A DNA stretch of 6,008 nt. Source: JAZRWQ01 sp045599805. Lineage in GTDB: Bacteria; Bacillota; Clostridia; Oscillospirales; UMGS1783. The DNA lies in NCBI GenBank assembly GCA_045599805.1, contig JAZRWQ010000090.1, positions 1 to 6,008 on the forward strand. The letters run 5' to 3'. Below the pieces are notes generated by a model. The model made no database searches. It worked only from the letters and a program-made list of their open reading frames with translations, and was not told where the DNA came from. Below are positions 1 through 3,800 of the stretch, piece by piece. Position numbers and translations under genes: made by a program. How positions within the stretch are numbered: position 1 is the first letter of the stretch; each line of letters opens with the position of its first letter.

Positions 1-23
1 AAATCCTTTTCAGCAGGTTTTTT
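1..23 (+). terminator. Probable 3' half of a rho-independent terminator cut by the window edge
   Basis: The window opens with a loop-like AAATCCTTTT, then CAGCAGG (11-17) and a run of six T (18-23). The arm closely resembles the right arm of the complete terminator at 1265-1298, which also reads TTCAGCAGG followed by T. The matching left arm (CCTGCTG) would lie just outside the window, so an upstream plus-strand gene probably ends there. This is inference, since only half of the hairpin is visible. Confidence 0.35.
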
Positions 24-56
24 CTGATTATTTGTCTCATACCGTAGCAAGCAGGG

Positions 57-72
57 AAATTATATATAATTT
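57..72. repeat. 16-bp perfect AT palindrome
   Basis: AAATTATATATAATTT is a perfect palindrome lying 11 bases before the first GTGATGT of the hairpin array. It may mark the edge of that element or be a simple AT-rich hairpin. No T-run follows that would make it a terminator, and no function can be assigned. Confidence 0.45.
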
Positions 73-83
73 TCGATGGGAAA

Positions 84-254
84 GTGATGTTTGCCCTGTC
101 GGGCAAGTGATGTTATGCCTTGCAGCACAGTGATGTTTTGCGGCGTTGCCGCAAAGTGATGTGATGTATTCCACCCACGCCCACAGGCACATCACTCGCC
201 GGAGGCGAACATCACGCTGATAAGCACATCACATTCCACGCAGTGGAATACATC
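84..254. repeat. Array of short hairpins joined by GTGATGT / ACATCAC linkers
   Basis: GTGATGT occurs at 84-90, 107-113, 130-136 and 156-162 (overlapping a further copy at 161-167). Its exact reverse complement ACATCAC follows at 189-195, 209-215 and 226-232, with a shortened ACATC at 250-254. Nearly every spacer is a hairpin: TTGCCC/GGGCAA (91-106), an imperfect one (114-129), TTTGCGGC/GCCGCAAA (137-155), GCC/GGC (179-188), TCGCC/GGCGA (196-208), GCT/AGC (216-225) and ATTCCAC/GTGGAAT (233-249). The linkers abut the hairpins without gaps. Linkers can pair concentrically (86-90 with 250-254, 107-113 with 226-232, 130-136 with 209-215, 156-162 with 189-195), leaving a hairpin on each side at every step. 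A competing 12-bp perfect pairing joins 163-174 with 243-254. I see no reading frame that explains it. From memory, related GTGATGT-linked hairpins occur as dispersed elements in other gut Clostridia, but this is unverified. Confidence 0.8.
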
Positions 255-257
255 GTT

Positions 258-310
258 TTCGGCGCATGACGTAAACGCTTCAAAAAACATCCTTATCAAC
301 ATGCGCCGAA
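258..310. repeat. 11-bp perfect inverted repeat with 31-base spacer
   Basis: TTCGGCGCATG (258-268) and CATGCGCCGAA (300-310) are perfect reverse complements. The left arm starts three bases after the last linker of the hairpin array, so it may be a terminal part of the same element. The right arm ends 43 bases before the -35 box of the downstream gene. No T-run follows it, so a terminator role is unlikely. It could be a protein-binding dyad, a structured RNA stem or an element end. Confidence 0.6.
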
Positions 311-353
311 TTGTGGCAAAGATGATTTTTTATTCATAATTTTGAAATAAATA

Positions 354-382
354 TTGAAAATCTCACGATTATGCAGTAAAAT
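354..382 (+). promoter_or_regulatory. Sigma-A-type promoter for the acyltransferase-like gene
   Basis: TTGAAA (354-359) and TAAAAT (377-382) are separated by exactly 17 bases; each differs from consensus at one position. The predicted start near 389-390 leaves a leader of only about 18 bases before the ATG at 408, just enough for the ribosome binding site at 396-402. No operator-like dyad overlaps the boxes. Confidence 0.75.
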
Positions 383-407
383 ATAAATATTGCACGGGAG
401 GGATAGT

Positions 408-1244
408 ATGTTTAAGAAAAGACCGGACGGCGTCTATGCAAAAAATATAGATCCGTTTATGAAAATAACTCCGTATATAATGTTTGACCGCAACGATGCC
501 ATGGTGCTCACCAATATAAAGACCGACTGCGCACCGCTCGATGCTTTCATCAAAAAGTATTCCGCGTTAGGGGTAAGCTACTCCTATTCGGATATACTTA
601 TGGCTGCCGTTGTGCGTACGCTGCATCAGTATCCCGATTTGAACCGTTTCATAATGAACGGCAGGATATATAACCGCAAAACGATAGGCGCTTCCATCGC
701 CGTGCACCGTTCGCTTCGAGAGGGCGATACCGAGTCCACCGTTAAGATGGAATACTCGGGCTTTGAAACGATAGCCGATGTAAAGGCAAAGTACGATGAG
801 GCGGTACATAACGAGATATACGCCGAAACGAACGACACCGATGCTACCGCGCGCATAATAATGCGTATGCCGGGCTGGCTCGTTAAATTCGCAGTAAGGT
901 TTTTGTGGTGGATGGACAGACACGATATGCTGCCCGCCTCACTTATAAAGGTTTCTCCTTTCCATACCACCTTTTGGATAACCAATCTTAAATCCCTCGG
1001 TATGCCCACCGTTTATCATCATATATATAACTTCGGCACTACCGGCCATTTCTATGCCCTCGGCAAGGAGTATTATACCGCCTCGGTAGTGGGCCGCGAC
1101 AAAGTGGAGATACGCAAGGAGCTTAATATCGGCGTAGTTATCGATGAACGCCTGTGCGACGGGCTGTATATTGCCCGCGCCATCAAGGCAATGAAAAAGT
1201 ATCTTGCCGATCCCGAGCTTTTAATGAGCGCCCCCGAAAAATAA
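408..1244 (+). CDS. Stand-alone CAT / E2-acyltransferase-fold protein with altered active site
   Basis: The 278-residue protein resembles the catalytic domain of 2-oxoacid dehydrogenase E2 acyltransferases and chloramphenicol acetyltransferase, without lipoyl or subunit-binding domains. The ATG at 408 is chosen because GGGAGG (396-401) lies at ideal spacing; an in-frame TTG at 390 falls on the predicted transcription start. The N-terminal DPFMKITPYIM (about 15-25) and the SPFHTTFWITNLKSLGM stretch (183-199) fit the substrate-channel strands of the fold. Near the C-terminus the family motif DHRxxDG reads DERLCDG (246-252): the catalytic His is Glu247, while Asp251 and Gly252 remain. Family knowledge says this His is the general base, so classical acetyl transfer is doubtful. 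The protein may use another mechanism, another substrate, or serve a structural role. There is no signal peptide and no visible pathway partner. It is monocistronic, with its own promoter and terminator. The fold is fairly sure; the function is unknown. I would not call it a chloramphenicol resistance gene. Confidence 0.85.
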   Translation: MFKKRPDGVYAKNIDPFMKITPYIMFDRNDAMVLTNIKTDCAPLDAFIKKYSALGVSYSYSDILMAAVVRTLHQYPDLNRFIMNGRIYNRKTIGASIAVHRSLREGDTESTVKMEYSGFETIADVKAKYDEAVHNEIYAETNDTDATARIIMRMPGWLVKFAVRFLWWMDRHDMLPASLIKVSPFHTTFWITNLKSLGMPTVYHHIYNFGTTGHFYALGKEYYTASVVGRDKVEIRKELNIGVVIDERLCDGLYIARAIKAMKKYLADPELLMSAPEK

Positions 1245-1264
1245 TAACGCCGCGATCCGGCGAA

Positions 1265-1298
1265 AAAAACACCTGCTGAATATTCAGCAGGTGTTTTT
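1265..1298. terminator. Bidirectional terminator, 34-base perfect palindrome
   Basis: The palindrome is centred between 1281 and 1282 and reads as CACCTGCTGAAT with its complement, flanked by five A on the left and five T on the right. The A-run extends to 1263, giving seven T on the minus strand. It begins 20 bases after the plus-strand stop and lies 9 bases past the minus-strand stop, so it ends both convergent genes. A short CGCCG/CGGCG stem (1248-1262) sits beside it, on the upstream side for plus-strand transcripts. Confidence 0.9.
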
Positions 1299-1307
1299 AT
1301 TGTGCGA

Positions 1308-1676
1308 TTATTTTAAGAAGCCGAGCTTTCTGATAAATACCGGCTCAATGGATTTGCCGCAGCAAACCTGAACTATGGTTATAACCTCAAGTACGCCGAT
1401 GAAGCATACAAAGCCGATTGCGGCGATGGGGACAATGATAGTCCAGCAAAGAGCGAGGGCGACAAAGGCGGCGGCGACCTCAACGAGGGCGTAGCGCAAA
1501 GCCTGCTTTACATGGAATTTGGCAAAGGGAGAGTCCTTTGCGCCGATAAGAGCGATAACTATGCCGAAGAAGCTGAAAAGATAGGCGCAAATAACAAAAA
1601 CCTTGTTATCCTTTACGTCTTCCGGCGTGAATTCCGCGGTGTGATCATAATTTTCGGTAATGGGTCGATTTTCCAT
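1308..1676 (-). CDS. Small three-helix membrane protein, DUF4870/Tic20-like
   Basis: The product has 122 residues. A hydrophilic acidic N-terminus (1-24) is followed by hydrophobic stretches at about 26-45, 62-82 and 84-106 and a short basic tail ending KLGFLK. Between helices one and two lies AKDSPFAKFHVKQAL (46-60); a KDS-x-FA-x-FH-x-x-Q-(A/G)-L loop is characteristic of the DUF4870 / Tic20-like family of small bacterial membrane proteins, as I recall it. Start choice is firm: AAGGAGG (minus strand, 1684-1690) lies seven bases before the ATG. No signal peptide, catalytic residues or cofactor site are visible. Two adjacent cysteines (105-106) follow helix three. Function is unknown for the family and nothing in the neighbourhood suggests one. 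It is transcribed alone, from a near-consensus promoter, towards the acyltransferase-like gene. Membrane location is well supported; family assignment is moderately so. Confidence 0.85.
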   Translation of the reverse strand: MENRPITENYDHTAEFTPEDVKDNKVFVICAYLFSFFGIVIALIGAKDSPFAKFHVKQALRYALVEVAAAFVALALCWTIIVPIAAIGFVCFIGVLEVITIVQVCCGKSIEPVFIRKLGFLK

Positions 1677-1704
1677 AATAAATCCTCCTTTTGTTTATAA
1701 TTCA

Positions 1705-1733
1705 ATTATCCGTCTTTTTTTATGTTTTGTCAA
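1705..1733 (-). promoter_or_regulatory. Near-consensus sigma-A promoter for the small membrane protein
   Basis: On the minus strand TTGACA (1728-1733) and GATAAT (1705-1710) are separated by 17 bases. The predicted start near 1698 gives a leader of about 22 bases, ending in the AAGGAGG ribosome binding site. No dyad overlaps it, so expression may be high and constitutive. Confidence 0.8.
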
Positions 1734-1760
1734 GGGAAAGGGGGTGAAAAAGTTTTCGGC

Positions 1761-1780
1761 TTTCAGTTTTCAGTTTTCAG
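1761..1780. repeat. Tandem TTTTCAG heptamer repeat
   Basis: TTTCAG, TTTTCAG and TTTTCAG follow one another directly, making nearly three copies of a seven-base unit. The last copy can pair with CTGAA at 1787-1791 in a small hairpin. It lies upstream of the minus-strand promoter at 1705-1733. The copy number is low, so it could be slippage-derived and without function. Confidence 0.6.
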
Positions 1781-1845
1781 AAGAGGCTGAATTTGTATAG
1801 ATACTGAACAGAGTAAAATCTCGGGATAGGAAAAAAAGAGTCAGG

Positions 1846-1902
1846 AATGTCGCTGTGAACATGAAGCTGTATATAGATACTGCGATTGTTCACAGCGGCA
1901 TT
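1846..1902. repeat. 15-bp inverted repeat forming an unexplained long hairpin
   Basis: AATGTCGCTGTGAAC (1846-1860) and GTTCACAGCGGCATT (1888-1902) are complementary at 14 of 15 positions; the odd pair is G-T, so the stem is complete in RNA on the plus strand. The 27-base loop contains GTATATAGATACTG. No T-run follows on either strand within a few bases, so it is not a simple terminator. It lies beyond the asnS terminator. It may belong to a small RNA, a regulatory stem or a remnant of a small mobile repeat. Confidence 0.65.
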
Positions 1903-1917
1903 AGTAAAACGAATATA

Positions 1918-1949
1918 ATAAAAAGAAACCCGACTTATGTCGGGTTTCT
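1918..1949 (-). terminator. Rho-independent terminator for asnS
   Basis: AGAAACCCGAC (1924-1934) and GTCGGGTTTCT (1939-1949) form a perfect 11-bp stem with a four-base loop. On the minus strand it is followed directly by TTTTATTATATTC, a good U-tract. It lies 106 bases past the asnS stop. On the plus strand the following ACTTCTTTATT is a weaker tract, so some two-way activity is possible. Confidence 0.85.
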
Positions 1950-2055
1950 ACTTCTTTATTCAGATTTCATCAAAGTATCAAAACTATAATAAAAGCTAAA
2001 GCAGATATTTTCACTTTTCTTTCGTTTTACGTCCTGAACTTTTTTTACATCCCGA

Positions 2056-3423
2056 TTAGAATTCGCAGTTGCCGGGTGTGCGCGGATATGGTATTACGTC
2101 GCGGATGTTTTCAACGCCCGTGAGGTAGATTATAAGGCGTTCGAAGCCCATGCCGAATCCGGAATGGTAGCAGCCGCCGAACTTGCGCAGGTTGCAGTAC
2201 CAGTCCATCTGCTCGGTGCTTATGCCGAGCTCGTTCATGCGCCCTGTAAGCAAATCGTATCTTTCTTCTCTCTGTGAGCCGCCCATAAGCTCGCCTGCGC
2301 CGGGAACAAGCAGGTCAACTGCCGCAACGGTCTTGCCGTCGTCGTTCTGGCGCATATAGAATGCCTTGATGTCGCGGGGCCAGTCATATACGAATACGGG
2401 GGACTTGCAGTATTCATCGGTGAGATATTTCTCGTGCTCTCTTGCTAAATCCTCGCCGTATTTGGGCTGATAGTCAAACTTCTTGCCGGAATTGATAAGT
2501 GCGGTTATTGCCTCTTCATGGGTAAGTCTTGCAACCTTGGAATCAACAAAGGCGGTAAGCTTTGAAATAAGCGGCTCGGAGGCGAATCCCTCAAGCACTT
2601 TTAATTCTTCTTTTGCGTTTTCGAGAATATATTTAACAACGCTCTTTAAAAAATCCTCTTCTAAATCCATAAGCCCGTTAAGGTCGCAGAAGGCAACCTC
2701 CGGCTCTATCATCCAGAACTCGGCGGCGTGTGTCTTGGTGTTGGAGTTTTCGGCGCGGAAGGTGGGACCGAAGGTGTATATCTTCTTGAACGCCATGGCA
2801 TAGGTTTCGCCTTCAAGCTGTCCGGTAACTGCCAAAGAGGTCTGCTTGCCGAAAAAGTCGTTTGCAAAGTCGGGCTTTTCGGAAGCGGTGGGATCGAGAG
2901 TGGTAACGGTAAAGGTATTGCCTGCGCCCTCGCCGTCATTCGAGGTGATAAGCGGTGTGTGCACGTAAACATAGCCGTGCTCGTTGAAATACTTGTGGAT
3001 TGCGTATGCGGCGAGCGAGCGAACTCTGAATACCGCGTTGAACAGACGTGTGCGCGGACGCAGATATGCAATCTCTCTCAAAAATTCGATGCTGTGCTTC
3101 TTCGGCTGCAAAGGATAGTCCTCGGTGCAGTCGCCCTCAAGCTCTATGCATTTTGCCTGAATTTCAAAGCCCTTGTCGGTTTTGGTAACAACGCCGGTAA
3201 CGGTAAGCGCGCTGCCTACGCGAAAGCTTTGGATATCAGCAAAATTATCTATCTTCTCATCGTATACTACCTGCACGCTCTGCTGGATCGTGCCGTCAAA
3301 AAAGTCGATAAATCCGAAGGTGCGCTGCTTGCGGTGGTTTCTTATCCAGCCCTGCATATTCACTTCCTTGCCGTACAGCGCTTCGGCGGATTCGAATACT
3401 TCTTTAAGGTCATGATATTTCAT
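2056..3423 (-). CDS. asnS: Asparaginyl-tRNA synthetase (EC 6.1.1.22)
   Basis: AsnRS is a cytosolic class IIb enzyme that activates asparagine with ATP and charges tRNA-Asn. The 455-residue product is close to the usual length of about 460. Residues about 17-100 form the anticodon-binding OB fold (VNMQGWIRNHRKQRTFGFID). Class II motif 1 covers about 131-160. Motif 2 contains FRAENSNTKTHAAEFW (222-237), with the ATP-binding Arg223; ENSNT and FWMIEPE separate AsnRS from AspRS. Motif 3 contains GFGMGFERLIIYLTG (422-436), with Arg429. The C-terminus RTPGNCEF is the typical AsnRS ending. The start is supported by GAGGAA (minus strand, 3429-3434) five bases before the ATG. All key motifs are intact and there is no sign of a frameshift. 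Having a dedicated AsnRS means tRNA-Asn can be charged directly, though an indirect amidotransferase route elsewhere cannot be excluded. It is transcribed alone, divergently from feoAB. Confidence 0.98.
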   Translation of the reverse strand: MKYHDLKEVFESAEALYGKEVNMQGWIRNHRKQRTFGFIDFFDGTIQQSVQVVYDEKIDNFADIQSFRVGSALTVTGVVTKTDKGFEIQAKCIELEGDCTEDYPLQPKKHSIEFLREIAYLRPRTRLFNAVFRVRSLAAYAIHKYFNEHGYVYVHTPLITSNDGEGAGNTFTVTTLDPTASEKPDFANDFFGKQTSLAVTGQLEGETYAMAFKKIYTFGPTFRAENSNTKTHAAEFWMIEPEVAFCDLNGLMDLEEDFLKSVVKYILENAKEELKVLEGFASEPLISKLTAFVDSKVARLTHEEAITALINSGKKFDYQPKYGEDLAREHEKYLTDEYCKSPVFVYDWPRDIKAFYMRQNDDGKTVAAVDLLVPGAGELMGGSQREERYDLLTGRMNELGISTEQMDWYCNLRKFGGCYHSGFGMGFERLIIYLTGVENIRDVIPYPRTPGNCEF

Positions 3424-3463
3424 AGAAATTCCTCATTTCTCTTGTAATTACGTTATCATATAG

Positions 3464-3490
3464 ATTATCACAAAACCTTCGTATTGTCAA
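3464..3490 (-). promoter_or_regulatory. Promoter of asnS, extended -10 type
   Basis: On the minus strand TTGACA (3485-3490) precedes TGTGATAAT, an extended -10 whose core GATAAT is 3464-3469. The spacer is 15 bases, shorter than ideal, which the TGn extension may offset; a weaker TAATCT hexamer sits at the 17-base spacing. The leader is only about 40 bases, so there is no room for a T-box, which controls many aminoacyl-tRNA synthetase genes in Firmicutes. Confidence 0.65.
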
Positions 3491-3517
3491 GCACGCAGGG
3501 CAGGTCGCGATTGCCTC

Positions 3518-3546
3518 TTGACAAAAAGGGGGAGATGTGGTATTAT
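3518..3546 (+). promoter_or_regulatory. Strong sigma-A promoter of the feoAB operon
   Basis: A perfect TTGACA (3518-3523), a 17-base spacer and TATTAT (3541-3546) preceded by TGG, an extended -10, make this the strongest promoter in the window. The start is predicted near 3552-3554, inside the dyad at 3550-3565. A promoter this strong that drives metal uptake is expected to be held down by a repressor. Confidence 0.85.
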
Positions 3547-3549
3547 GCT

Positions 3550-3565
3550 GTTAGCAATGGCTAAC
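3550..3565. promoter_or_regulatory. Candidate iron-responsive operator (DtxR/IdeR-family-like dyad)
   Basis: GTTAGC-AATG-GCTAAC is a perfect 6-4-6 inverted repeat over the predicted transcription start of feoAB, four bases after the -10 box. The TTAGC/GCTAA half-sites recall the TTAG...CTAA operators of DtxR/IdeR/MntR-family metal repressors, and do not match the GATAAT-type Fur box. Binding here would block initiation when metal is bound. The role is inferred from position and half-site resemblance; the regulator gene is not in the window. Confidence 0.65.
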
Positions 3566-3578
3566 TAAAGGAGACAGT

Positions 3579-3800
3579 ATGAAGCTTTCTGATGTAAAGA
3601 TAGGAGAAAACGTAACGGTAAAATCGCTTTCGCTGCCGCACGAGGCGGAGAGACGCTTTGAGGTACTGGGAATGACGGTAGGCACGGGGATTTCGGTTAT
3701 AAACAGAGGATTTTCGGGTGCCGTCATAATAAAGCTGCGCGGTACGCGTTTTGCCGTGGGAAAAGATTTCTGCGAGAAGATAGAGGTGGCGTATGAGTAA
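3579..3800 (+). CDS. feoA: Ferrous iron transport protein A
   Basis: FeoA is a small cytosolic SH3-like protein needed with FeoB for Fe(II) uptake; it is thought to act on FeoB or stabilise its complex. The product has 73 residues, normal for the family. The central LGMTVGTGISVINRGFSG (30-47) and the closing strand pattern IIKLRGTRFAVGKDFCEKIEV (about 50-70) match the FeoA core. AAGGAG (3568-3573) lies five bases before the ATG, and the leader is about 25 bases. It is the first gene of the operon; its stop overlaps the feoB start (ATGAGTAA, 3793-3800), indicating translational coupling. Regulation is likely through the dyad at 3550-3565. The identification rests on both sequence and position. 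Confidence 0.95.
   Translation: MKLSDVKIGENVTVKSLSLPHEAERRFEVLGMTVGTGISVINRGFSGAVIIKLRGTRFAVGKDFCEKIEVAYE

Larger units (their letters stand above)
1734..2055. other. Intergenic region between membrane protein promoter and asnS stop
   Basis: No reading frame here has a plausible start, ribosome binding site and protein-like composition. The region holds a heptamer tandem repeat (1761-1780), two copies of an AGATACTG-containing segment (1795-1805 and 1869-1882), a long hairpin (1846-1902) and the asnS terminator (1918-1949). The 106 bases between that terminator and the asnS stop codon are AT-rich 3' untranslated sequence with no clear structure. Confidence 0.6.

Noticed and set aside
2..133. 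Open frame from the left edge to a TGA at 131-133, which could be the 3' end of an upstream gene
   Set aside because: The last part runs through the hairpin array, the protein is not recognisable, and a probable terminator tail lies at 1-23 inside it. An open 43-codon stretch is easily chance.
84..254. CRISPR array
   Set aside because: The repeated unit is only seven bases, the spacers are themselves hairpins of 10-19 bases, and the repeat flips orientation midway. None of this fits CRISPR.
390..407. Upstream TTG as start of the acyltransferase-like protein
   Set aside because: It falls on the predicted transcription start and has no ribosome binding site; the ATG at 408 has a strong one at ideal spacing.
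408..1244. Chloramphenicol resistance gene (cat)
   Set aside because: Only the fold is shared. The catalytic His is absent and the sequence is nearer to E2-type acyltransferase-like proteins.
2728..3447. Long open frame on the plus strand opposite asnS
   Set aside because: It lies wholly over the conserved AsnRS coding sequence, and its protein has no recognisable domain; it is an antisense shadow of asnS.
3452..3470. TTATCA-N6-TTATCA near the asnS start as a Fur box
   Set aside because: It is a direct repeat that includes the -10 element, not the inverted 7-1-7 Fur arrangement, and asnS is not an expected Fur target.
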